From JACVRW01 sp963825345 (GTDB taxonomy: Bacteria > Actinomycetota > Thermoleophilia > Solirubrobacterales > Thermoleophilaceae): a stretch of 64,000 nt of DNA. Made by a program: the position numbers and the translations under genes. Below the pieces are notes generated by a model that did no database searches, was not told the DNA's origin, and saw only the letters and a list, made by a program, of their open reading frames with translations. The DNA is taken from positions 1 through 64,000 of the forward strand of contig CAWGSQ010000010.1 in NCBI GenBank assembly GCA_963825345.1. Reading direction: 5' to 3'. Numbering within the stretch: position 1 is the first letter of the stretch; the number at the start of each line of letters is the position of its first letter. Positions 39,571-46,727 of the stretch are shown here, piece by piece.

Positions 39571-40316
39571 GATACCTGATCGGAGCCCTCCTGATCGCGC
39601 TGTTCGTGCTCGCCTGGCAGGGGGTGGCCTCGCTCGAGTCGGTCGACGACCTCACCCTGGCGTCGCCGGTCGAGACCTTCGAGGCGCTGCGCGACGACTG
39701 GTCGCTGCTCTGGGACAACGCGCTCGTGACGCTGGTCGAGGTGCTGCTCGGGCTGACCGTGGCCACAGTCGTCGGCGTGGGCTTCGCGGTGGGGATGCAC
39801 CTGTTCCGGCCGCTGCGTGACGCGGCCTACCCCCTGCTCGTGGGCTCGCAGGCGATCCCGGTGGTGGTCCTGGCGCCACTCTTCGTGCTCGCCTTCGACT
39901 ACGGGATGGGCCCGAAGATCGCGATCGTCGCGCTGATCTGCTTCTTCCCGATCACCGTGAACCTGCTGGACGGGCTGCGCTCCGTCGAGCCCGAGCTGCT
40001 CAAGTTGATGCGCAGCCTCGGGGCTTCGCGGTTGCGCACGCTTCGCTCCGTGGAGCTGCCCTCGTCGCTTCCGTTCCTGTTCAGCGGGCTGAAGGTGGCC
40101 GCTACCGTGTCCGTGATTGGCGCAGTGTTCGGAGAATGGGCGGGAGCCGACGAGGGCCTGGGACGCCTCGTGCTGCTTGGCAACAATCAGCTCCAGACCC
40201 CGCGGGTGTACGCGGGAATCGTGCTCCTTACCCTGATGGCGGTGACCCTGTTCGCGCTGGTGGCGCTGGGCGAGCGGGTCGCCTGTCCATGGAATCGAAA
40301 GGAAGAACCAGCATGA
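39567..40316 (+). CDS. ABC transporter permease, thiamine-precursor uptake
   Basis: The 249-residue BPD-type permease has about six helices and the EAA loop ELLKLMRSLGASRLRTLRSV that contacts the ATPase. The GTG start overlaps the ATPase stop as GTGA, and its own stop overlaps the lipoprotein start as ATGA, so all three subunits are translationally coupled behind the TPP riboswitch. Confidence 0.92.
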   Translation: MRYLIGALLIALFVLAWQGVASLESVDDLTLASPVETFEALRDDWSLLWDNALVTLVEVLLGLTVATVVGVGFAVGMHLFRPLRDAAYPLLVGSQAIPVVVLAPLFVLAFDYGMGPKIAIVALICFFPITVNLLDGLRSVEPELLKLMRSLGASRLRTLRSVELPSSLPFLFSGLKVAATVSVIGAVFGEWAGADEGLGRLVLLGNNQLQTPRVYAGIVLLTLMAVTLFALVALGERVACPWNRKEEPA

Positions 40317-41308
40317 GGTGTCTCGCGGCGGCGATCTGCGTCGCGCTGCTGGCCGTGGGATGCGGCGAGAAGAAGGACGTGCTCGGGCCGTCCGGCTCCC
40401 GGCAGCTGGAGTTGATGCTCGACTACTTCCCGAACGCCGACCACGCGGGCATCTACGCGGCCAAGGCGAACGGAGACTTCGAGGAGGCCGGCCTCGACGT
40501 GGAGATCCGGCAGCCGCCCGACCCGGCGGCGCCGATCAAGCAGGTGGCGGCCGGCCGTGTGGACCTTGCGATCTCGTACGAGCCCGAGGTGCTGCGCGCC
40601 CGCGACCAGGGACTCGGCGTGGTGAGCGTTGCCGCGCTCGTCCAGAAGCCGCTCACCTCGATCATCTCGCTCCCGCGCGCAAGGATCCGCAGGCCGGCGG
40701 ACCTCGAGGGCAAGACCGTCGGAACGGCCGGGATCGACTACCAGCATGCCTACCTGGAGACGGTGCTGGGCGAGGCCGGTGTGCCGCCAGCCTCGGTGAA
40801 GGAGCGGAACGTGGGCTTCAGCCTCACGCCGGCTCTGCTCACAGGAAGGGTCGACGCCGTGCTGGGGGCGTTCTGGAACTACGAGGGCACCGAGCTGAAG
40901 CTGCGCGGCAAGAAGCCGCAGATCATCCGCATCGAGGACGCCGGCGTGCCGAGCTACAACGAGCTCGTGCTGGTGGCAAACGAGGACGCCCTGGAGCGGG
41001 ACGGGAACAAGATCCGCGCCTTCATCGGCGCCGTCTCCCGAGGCACCCGCGCGCTGCGGCGCGACCCGCGCGGAGCCATCGACGGGCTACTCGAGGCCAA
41101 TCCCGACCTTGATCCCAAGCTCCAGGCCGCAGTCGTCGACGTGACCCTGCCGCTCTTCTTCCCGCCGGCCGGCAAGCCGTTCGGCTGGCAGGACCCCGTG
41201 CAGTGGGACACCTTCTCGGCGTGGATGAAGAAGAACGACCTGCTGGAGCATCCGCCGGACCCAGCGTCCTCGTATCAGAACGGGCTGCTGCCGGGCGGGG
41301 GGTTGTAG
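40313..41308 (+). CDS. NMT1/THI5-like substrate-binding lipoprotein
   Basis: The 331-residue lipoprotein has a signal and lipobox LLAVGC (lipidated Cys17) and an NMT1/THI5-like body: LMLDYFPNADHAGIYAAKAN, GDFEEAGLDVEI, GRVDLAISYEPEVL, and VDAVLGAFWNYEGTELK with the Trp/Tyr pair typical of pyrimidine-binding members. It would deliver the thiamine pyrimidine moiety (HMP or a thiamine degradation product) to the permease. GGAAG lies upstream of the ATG at 40313, which overlaps the permease stop. Confidence 0.9.
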   Translation: MRCLAAAICVALLAVGCGEKKDVLGPSGSRQLELMLDYFPNADHAGIYAAKANGDFEEAGLDVEIRQPPDPAAPIKQVAAGRVDLAISYEPEVLRARDQGLGVVSVAALVQKPLTSIISLPRARIRRPADLEGKTVGTAGIDYQHAYLETVLGEAGVPPASVKERNVGFSLTPALLTGRVDAVLGAFWNYEGTELKLRGKKPQIIRIEDAGVPSYNELVLVANEDALERDGNKIRAFIGAVSRGTRALRRDPRGAIDGLLEANPDLDPKLQAAVVDVTLPLFFPPAGKPFGWQDPVQWDTFSAWMKKNDLLEHPPDPASSYQNGLLPGGGL

Positions 41309-41314
41309 CCAGAG

Positions 41315-41683
41315 ATGTCGCGGAACATCGACACCGTCAACACCTACCTGGACGGCTTCCGCAAGAACGATCACGAGCAGATCCTCTCCTGCTTGACCGA
41401 CGACATCGAGTGGACCGTCTTCGGTGCCTTCCGTCTGACCGGCAAGGAGGCCTACGACAAGGCGATCGACGGCGCGCCCCACTTCATCGACCCGCCCGAG
41501 TTGGAGGTGGTGCGCATGGTCGAGGAGGGTGACGTCGTCATGGCGGAGCTCCGCGGCACGGCCAAGCGCGCCGCGGGCGGGGAGATGCGCATGTCCATGG
41601 CAGAGGTGTTCGTGATGCGCGACGGCAGGATCGCTGAGCGCCGTGCCTGGGTGATCGAACTCAAGGAGAACGACTACCGCTGA
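41315..41683 (+). CDS. SnoaL/NTF2-like protein
   Basis: The 122-residue cone-shaped alpha+beta fold protein has VNTYLDGFRKNDHEQILSCL, DDIEWTVFGAFRLTGKEAYD and VFVMRDGRIAERRAWVIEL at the C terminus. Such proteins are isomerases, hydrolases or small-molecule binders; the activity here is not readable. It lies six bases after the thiamine importer and shares one base (TGATG) with the next gene, an F420-type reductase, so it may belong to either unit. Confidence 0.78.
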   Translation: MSRNIDTVNTYLDGFRKNDHEQILSCLTDDIEWTVFGAFRLTGKEAYDKAIDGAPHFIDPPELEVVRMVEEGDVVMAELRGTAKRAAGGEMRMSMAEVFVMRDGRIAERRAWVIELKENDYR

Positions 41684-42090
41684 TGCTGTACGGACAGGAG
41701 CACATCGACCGCTACGTTGCAACAGACGGCAGGGAGGGTCATGACTGGGAAGGCACCCAGACCCTCATCCTCACCACGACGGGGCGGCGCTCCGGGCAGC
41801 CCAGGCCGCATGCGCTGATCTACGGCCGTCACGGCGACGACTACCTGGTGGTGGCCTCCAAGGGCGGATGGCCGCAGCACCCGGCGTGGTACCTCAACCT
41901 CGAGGCGAACCCCGAGGTCGAGGTCCAGGTGAAGGGCGACAAGATGCGGGCCCAGGCGCGCACGGCCACGCCCGAGGAGAAGCAGAAGCTGTGGCCGATC
42001 ATGACGAGAGAGTGGCCCGCCTACGACCGCTACCAGGAGACGACGGACCGCGATATTCCGGTGGTCATCCTCGAGCCACAGGGACGCTAG
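41683..42090 (+). CDS. F420-dependent nitroreductase/quinone reductase-like protein (Ddn family)
   Basis: The 135-residue split-barrel protein has the deazaflavin-dependent (DUF385) hallmarks: TLILTTTGRRSGQPRPHALI, DYLVVASKGGWPQHPAWYLNL and ANPEVEVQVKG, ending in the WPAYDRYQETTDRDIPVVIL segment. Members reduce quinones, nitro compounds or aflatoxin-like lactones with F420H2. It implies the host makes F420, as expected for actinobacteria. The start shares one base with the SnoaL stop. Confidence 0.87.
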   Translation: MLYGQEHIDRYVATDGREGHDWEGTQTLILTTTGRRSGQPRPHALIYGRHGDDYLVVASKGGWPQHPAWYLNLEANPEVEVQVKGDKMRAQARTATPEEKQKLWPIMTREWPAYDRYQETTDRDIPVVILEPQGR

Positions 42091-42125
42091 AGCGTATTGG
42101 CCGGTTGATCGCCGAGCGATCTGCC

Positions 42126-42150
42126 TGTCAGGTTCTTCGGGCCAGGCGTG
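42126..42150 (+). promoter_or_regulatory. Candidate ECF41-type promoter
   Basis: TGTCA (42126-42130), a 16-base spacer and CGTG (42147-42150) lie just upstream of the ATG at 42161. As I recall, ECF41 sigma factors use a TGTCA-type -35 and a CGTC -10 at this spacing, so this matches except for one base. It would make the DoxX-like/ECF41 unit autoregulated and leaderless or nearly so. Confidence 0.45.
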
Positions 42151-42160
42151 TCTACAGAGT

Positions 42161-42517
42161 ATGCACGTCACCTACGCAGTCATCACGATCCTGGCGGCAC
42201 TCGCGACCGGCTACGCCGCCTCCCTGAACTTCGTCGGCGCCGAGTCGGTCAAGGTTGTCGCGGGCAAGGTGCAGGTGTCACAAAGATGGATGATTCCGTT
42301 CGGCATCCTGTTGGCCTCCGGCGCGCTCGGCCTGCTGATTGGCTTCGCCGTGCCCGTGCTGGGCACGGCCGCCGCGATCGGCCTCGTCCTCTATTTCATT
42401 TGCGCCCTGAGTGCGCACCTACGGGTGCACGATCCCGGGATCGGTGGGGCGGTCAGCTTCCTGGTACTGGCCGCAGCCGCCCTGATCGCAGCCCTCGGCT
42501 ACCACGACCAGTGGTGA
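42161..42517 (+). CDS. DoxX-like membrane protein
   Basis: The 118-residue integral membrane protein has four predicted helices (ITILAALATGYAASLNFVGA, MIPFGILLASGALGLLIGF, AAAIGLVLYFICALSAHLRV, VSFLVLAAAALIAALG), the size and layout of DoxX/DUF4267-like proteins. It is immediately upstream of the ECF41 sigma gene. ECF41 factors are commonly linked to small oxidoreductase or membrane genes that they control, and this is probably the target gene. Confidence 0.72.
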   Translation: MHVTYAVITILAALATGYAASLNFVGAESVKVVAGKVQVSQRWMIPFGILLASGALGLLIGFAVPVLGTAAAIGLVLYFICALSAHLRVHDPGIGGAVSFLVLAAAALIAALGYHDQW

Positions 42518-42539
42518 TGAAGCCCCAGGCGAGCTGACG

Positions 42540-43412
42540 ATGGACGAGCGCGAGTGGCTAACCGAACGCTTCCAGCAGGACCGATCGCATCTGCGCGCGG
42601 TCGCTTACCGCATGCTCGGGTCGGTGAGCGAGGCCGACGATGCCCTCCAGGAAGCCTGGCTTCGGATTCGCGACCAGGATCCCGAGAGCGTCGAGAACAT
42701 GCAGGCCTGGCTGACCACGATCGTCGCGCGCGTATGCCTGAACATGCTGCGCTCCCGACGGGCGCGACCGGAGGAAGCTTCGGTTCATGTCCCGGACCCG
42801 GTGGTGAGCTTTGATGAGGAGGTTGACCCCGAACACGAGGCGCTGCTCGCCGAGTCGGTTGGGCTGGCGCTGCTCGTGGTGCTCGATGCGCTGACCCCCG
42901 CCGAGCGGCTCGCATTCGTCCTGCACGACGTGTTCGGCGTGCCGTTTGCGGATATCGCAACCGCCCTTGACCGCTCCGAAGCCGCCGCGCAGCAGCTGGC
43001 CAGCCGCGCCCGGCGCCGTGTGCAGGGATCCCCGGAGCCGGATCCTGACCTCGCTCGACAACGGGAGGTCGTCGACGCGTTCTTCGCCGCGTCGCGCGAT
43101 GGCGACTTCGACGCACTCGTCGCGGTGCTCGATCCCGATGTCGAGCTCCGAATCGATGGCGGCGTCCTGCGCGAGGAAGCGTCGCTCGTTCTACACGGCG
43201 CGGAGGCCGTGGCAGGGCACGCGGCCACCTACTCCAAGCTCCATCCGTTCGTGCGGCCGGCGCTCGTCAATGGCGCGGCGGGAGCCGTGGTAGCCCCGCA
43301 CGGGCGCGTGTTCTCGGTGATGGCCTTCACGGTCACCAACGGAAAGATCGCCCAGATCGACGCGCTCGTTGACCCCGAGCGTCTCGCTGAATTCGACCTG
43401 ACGCTCAGCTGA
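42540..43412 (+). CDS. ECF sigma factor, ECF41 (SigJ-like) group
   Basis: The 290-residue protein has sigma region 2 at about 8-75 (RAVAYRMLGSVSEADDALQE, AWLRIR), region 4 at about 115-165 (LTPAERLAFVLHDVFGVPFA, EAAAQQLASRARRRV) and a C-terminal SnoaL-like extension (about 180-290, VDAFFAASRDGDFDALVAVL). That fused extension replaces an anti-sigma factor and modulates activity, the defining feature of ECF41. It follows the DoxX-like gene by 22 bases and overlaps the convergent methyltransferase by 8 bases. Confidence 0.92.
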   Translation: MDEREWLTERFQQDRSHLRAVAYRMLGSVSEADDALQEAWLRIRDQDPESVENMQAWLTTIVARVCLNMLRSRRARPEEASVHVPDPVVSFDEEVDPEHEALLAESVGLALLVVLDALTPAERLAFVLHDVFGVPFADIATALDRSEAAAQQLASRARRRVQGSPEPDPDLARQREVVDAFFAASRDGDFDALVAVLDPDVELRIDGGVLREEASLVLHGAEAVAGHAATYSKLHPFVRPALVNGAAGAVVAPHGRVFSVMAFTVTNGKIAQIDALVDPERLAEFDLTLS

Positions 43413-44010
43413 GTCGCAGACGGTGGATCTGCACGATGCCGCGCTCGCGGGTCCCGACCGTCCAGCGGCGGTGCGCCTGCTCGAGGAACGCATCGGCGGC
43501 CGGCCGGCCGGGATCTGCCAGCCAGGTCTCACGAGCTAGGCGCGGCAGGAGCGACAGCAGCGGGGCCACGCTCGCGCGCTCGTAGAGGACGTCGGCGGCG
43601 AGCACGAGGTCGAACGGTCCACGGCTGACCAGCTCGTCGGCGCGCGCCCAGTCGATCGTCGCGGTCTCGACCTGAACATCGTTCGCGCGCGCGTTCTGAT
43701 CGACGAGCTCGAGCGCCTCGGTGTCCGAGTCCGTCGCCAGCACGTCGGCGCCCGCGCGAGCGGCGGCGATGCTCGGGACGGCGAGCCCGCAACCGAGCTC
43801 GACCACTCGCAGGCCGTGCAGCTCCATGCCGTCGAGCTCCCGCGCGAGTGCCACCCCACTGCGCCAAAGCACGGCCCAGTAGGGCGCGATCGGCGCCCAC
43901 TCGACCGCGCCGTCGTCCGGGAGCTCGGCGACCTCCTCCGGCTGGAGCAGCCTGAGCTCACCGCTCGGCAGCTCGATCGACTTGCCGACAAGCTCGTCCG
44001 ACTCGGCTAT
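43405..44010 (-). CDS. Class I SAM-dependent methyltransferase; start codon unresolved
   Basis: The protein has methyltransferase motif I VVELGCGLAVPSIAAARAGA, the acidic LATDSDTEALELVDQNA, DWARADELVSRGPFDLVLAA and DVLYERASVAPLL, resembling the METTL/Nnt1-like protein- or small-amine methyltransferases. No ATG, GTG or TTG is in frame between the msrB-coding region and the domain. The only junction-like codon is ATA at 44010, which overlaps the msrB stop as ATAG. Either a non-canonical start is used, or a start inside msrB gives an extended protein. About 201 residues if ATA is used. Confidence 0.75.
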   Translation of the reverse strand: MAESDELVGKSIELPSGELRLLQPEEVAELPDDGAVEWAPIAPYWAVLWRSGVALARELDGMELHGLRVVELGCGLAVPSIAAARAGADVLATDSDTEALELVDQNARANDVQVETATIDWARADELVSRGPFDLVLAADVLYERASVAPLLSLLPRLARETWLADPGRPAADAFLEQAHRRWTVGTRERGIVQIHRLRLS

Positions 44011-44408
44011 GAGCCGTTCTCGTCCAGGTCCAGCGACAGCGAGTTGATGCAGAAGCGCTGCCCGTTCGGCCCCGGGCCGTCCGGGAAGACGTGGCCGAGA
44101 TGGCCGCCGCAGCGTGCGCAGGTCACCTCGGTGCGGACCATCCCGTGGCTGCGGTCCTCGTGGAGCTCCACGGCGTCCGCGACCGCGGGCTCCGTGAAGC
44201 TCGGCCAGCCGGTTCCGGAGTCGAACTTGGTGTCCGAGCTGAAGAGCTCCGCCCCGCACGCTCCGCAGCGGTAGATCCCATCGGCCTTCGAGTGCGTGTA
44301 GGCGCCGGTGAACGGCGGCTCGGTCCCCTTCTCACGCAGGATGCGGAAGCGCTCCGCGTCGAGCTCCTCGCGCCACTCCTGCTCTGTCTTCTCAAGCTTC
44401 TCGGTCAT
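44007..44408 (-). CDS. msrB: Peptide methionine-R-sulfoxide reductase
   Basis: MsrB reduces R-methionine sulfoxide in proteins. The 133-residue protein has the structural zinc cysteines CGACGAELF and CARCGGHLGHVF, the core TKFDSGTGWPSF and the catalytic Cys in RFCINSLSLDL. The size is normal. It is three bases downstream of an AlkA-like DNA glycosylase, making a small oxidative/alkylation damage repair unit. Confidence 0.96.
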   Translation of the reverse strand: MTEKLEKTEQEWREELDAERFRILREKGTEPPFTGAYTHSKADGIYRCGACGAELFSSDTKFDSGTGWPSFTEPAVADAVELHEDRSHGMVRTEVTCARCGGHLGHVFPDGPGPNGQRFCINSLSLDLDENGS

Positions 44409-44411
44409 GCC

Positions 44412-45206
44412 TCAAGAGTACGCAGGCACCCGTAGATGCCGCAGTTGAAGCGCATAGCACCCAGCGAGCGCGGCATGCTCGCCATACGGCGCGAAGAACT
44501 CGCGCACCTCGTCCTCTGTCGCGCGGCGCCCCAGCCCGGCCGCCAGGCCCACGAACTTCAGGTAGGCCACGTCCAGCGCCGGGAGCTGGTCGTCGCGGCC
44601 CTGGCCGGCCACGGCCAGCATCTCGAGCGTCCAGTTGCCGATGTTCGGGATCGCTCGCAGACGCCGCCAGGCGGGCTCGTGCTCGCTCAGGTCGGCGCGC
44701 CCGGAGGCCACCTCGCGTGCTGCGCGCACGAGGGCGATCGAGCGCTTCGGGGCAAGGCCGCACGCGTCGAGCTCGGCCGGCGAGCGCCCCGCCAGCCAGG
44801 CCGCCGAGGGCGGCGCCCGCAACGTGCCGCACGTGCTCCGGCGCCCGTGGCGGCGCACGATCCGGCGCTCGATGGCGGCCGCCCGGCCGGAATCGATCAG
44901 CTGCTCGCAGACCGCCCAGGCGAGCGCCTCGAACGGCTCCGGCCGCCGGCGCGGTCGCAGCCACGGCTTGCGGCGAATCACAGGCCCGATCAGCGGATCC
45001 CAGCGAAAGCGGCGGTGAAACGACTCCAAATCGTGATCAACGCCCAGGGCAAACCGCATCCGCTCGACACCCTTCAGTGCAGCGTCCCGAGAACCGGCCT
45101 CGGCGCGCAACCGCACAGCGCGGCCGGCCGCCCATGCGCGGACGAGCACCTGCTCGTCACCGACCCAGAGCGCCCGCGTGAGAGCCCCGTCGCACGCGAT
45201 CATCAC
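44412..45206 (-). CDS. DNA-3-methyladenine glycosylase II-like (AlkA/HhH-GPD)
   Basis: The 264-residue protein has an N-terminal AlkA-like beta domain and a helix-hairpin-helix glycosylase domain: WAVCEQLIDSGRAAAIERRI, then the hairpin LRAIPNIGNWTLEMLAVAGQ and the catalytic Asp in LPALDVAYLKF. It excises alkylated bases. It is weakly similar in length and layout to AlkA but lacks the Ada regulatory half. It is the first gene of the msrB unit. Confidence 0.85.
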   Translation of the reverse strand: MMIACDGALTRALWVGDEQVLVRAWAAGRAVRLRAEAGSRDAALKGVERMRFALGVDHDLESFHRRFRWDPLIGPVIRRKPWLRPRRRPEPFEALAWAVCEQLIDSGRAAAIERRIVRRHGRRSTCGTLRAPPSAAWLAGRSPAELDACGLAPKRSIALVRAAREVASGRADLSEHEPAWRRLRAIPNIGNWTLEMLAVAGQGRDDQLPALDVAYLKFVGLAAGLGRRATEDEVREFFAPYGEHAALAGCYALQLRHLRVPAYS

Positions 45207-45274
45207 TCCGTCGCGTCCCGGCCCCGGGAGCCTGTACGGCCCCGCGGGAACGACGTCCTGCTCGACCGTGGTGG

Positions 45275-45604
45275 CTATCGGTCCTTCAGGAGGTGGACGT
45301 CGACAAGGAAGGAGCGGCTGCCGGCCACGTCGACCTTCTTGCCGCGGCCGCGGCCACCGCCGAGGCGGAGCGATGCGCCCCGCTTCGGCCTGCGCAGCAC
45401 CCGCACGAGCAGGAAGGTCATCACGCCCACCAGGAAGCCCCCTGTGGCCGCCGCGACGGCCGCCGGGAGCGAGACCTCCACCCGGCGCTCGATCGGCCTG
45501 GGCTCCGCCAGGACGGGCAGGGGGCGGACCTCGCCCTGCTGCTCTGGGTCCGGAAGGGCGGCGGGATCAGGCACGGTCGCCAACGTATCAGAGGGTCCGC
45601 TCAT
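45275..45604 (-). CDS. Small single-pass membrane protein, hypothetical
   Basis: The 109-residue protein has a proline/glutamate-rich N-terminal half (about 1-45), one hydrophobic helix (VAAATGGFLVGVMTFLLVRVL at about 50-70) and a basic glycine-rich tail (GGGRGRGKKVDV). It starts inside the 3' end of the GNAT-like gene (17-base overlap) and so is translated with it. The orientation is probably N-out, C-in. No family is recognised. Confidence 0.6.
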   Translation of the reverse strand: MSGPSDTLATVPDPAALPDPEQQGEVRPLPVLAEPRPIERRVEVSLPAAVAAATGGFLVGVMTFLLVRVLRRPKRGASLRLGGGRGRGKKVDVAGSRSFLVDVHLLKDR

Positions 45605-46712
45605 ACACCCGGTACTTCTTCACGATCTCCCCGCCCATCGCCTCCATGGCGCGGTTCATGGCCTTGTTGGTCTCGAGGATCCAGCCCATCTCGCCGCCCT
45701 TCACGCGGGTGGCTTCGGCCATGTCGAAGTGCTCGGCGTACAGCCCCGCCGCCACGCCCGTGTGCTGGTAGGCCGGCTTCACGCCCAGGAAGCCGACCCG
45801 GCAGCGGTCGATGATCCGGCGCCGGTTCAGGTAGTGCCACCAGCCGGTGGGCAGGATCCGCCCGTTCATCTTCTTCAGCACCTGGTTGATGTCGGGCACC
45901 GTGATCGCCATGCCCACGGTCTTGCCCTCAGAGTCCTCGGCGATCATGAACCAGTTGCGGTCGTAGACGAGCTGCAGCTCCTGCGCGTACGCGTCCACGT
46001 CCTCGTCCGTGTACGGCACGAACCCGAAGTTGCGCGACCAGGCCTCGTTGTAGATCTCGGCGAAGGCATCCAGGTCGCGGCGCAGGTGCAGGCGGCTCAT
46101 CTTGCGGATCCGGATCCCGTGCTTCGGCTCGAGCTTCTCGGCCATCTCCCAAATGATCGGCAGCACGTTCTCGCGCCCGGAGATGTGCAGCGACCACATG
46201 TACGTGTCCACCGACTTCTCGAGCCCGGCCTCCTCGCATAGCCGCTGGTAGTGGGGCGGGTGCCAGGCCTGCCGGATCATCGGCTCGCGCTCGAATCCCT
46301 CGATCAGCACGCCGCTCTCGTCGTTCATCGTGAAGTCCATCGGGCCGACCATGCGGTCGCGCCCACGCTCGGCGAGCCAGGCGGCCGCGGCATCGAGCAG
46401 CGCCCGCATCACCTCGGGGTCGTGCTCCAGCTCGAGGAATCCGAACATGCCCCACGCGTTGCCCTGATGCTCGTTGAACGCACGGTCGATCTGAGCGCTG
46501 ATCCGGCCCACCACCCGACCGTCGCGGCGGGCGAGGAACAGCTCTGCGTCGCCGTGCTTGAAGAACGGGCCCGTGCGCGGGTTGAGGAACAGCTGCCGCT
46601 CGATCTTAAGCGGGGGAATCCACTGCTCCGCGTTAGAGTGCAGGCGGAACGGGAGCTCGATGAACTCGCGCCTTTCCCCGCGTGAGGAAACCGGCGCTAC
46701 CTCGACTGACAC
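45588..46712 (-). CDS. GNAT-superfamily acyltransferase, candidate bacterial ceramide synthase-like
   Basis: The 374-residue protein matches a family annotated as GNAT N-acetyltransferases: RLHSNAEQWIPPLKIERQLF, NPFF-like RTGPFFKHGDAELFLARRDG, VVGRISAQIDRAFNEHQGNA and GPMDFTMNDESGVLIEGF, ending with the acyl-CoA region VGFLGVKPAYQHTGVAAGLY. As I recall, the bacterial ceramide synthase of Caulobacter belongs to this superfamily. Here it is divergent, by 15 bases, from an SPT-like alpha-oxoamine synthase, which supports that role by context. Simple N-acetylation of another amine remains possible. Confidence 0.7.
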   Translation of the reverse strand: MSVEVAPVSSRGERREFIELPFRLHSNAEQWIPPLKIERQLFLNPRTGPFFKHGDAELFLARRDGRVVGRISAQIDRAFNEHQGNAWGMFGFLELEHDPEVMRALLDAAAAWLAERGRDRMVGPMDFTMNDESGVLIEGFEREPMIRQAWHPPHYQRLCEEAGLEKSVDTYMWSLHISGRENVLPIIWEMAEKLEPKHGIRIRKMSRLHLRRDLDAFAEIYNEAWSRNFGFVPYTDEDVDAYAQELQLVYDRNWFMIAEDSEGKTVGMAITVPDINQVLKKMNGRILPTGWWHYLNRRRIIDRCRVGFLGVKPAYQHTGVAAGLYAEHFDMAEATRVKGGEMGWILETNKAMNRAMEAMGGEIVKKYRVYERTL

Positions 46713-46727
46713 GGCGCGGGACTGTAT

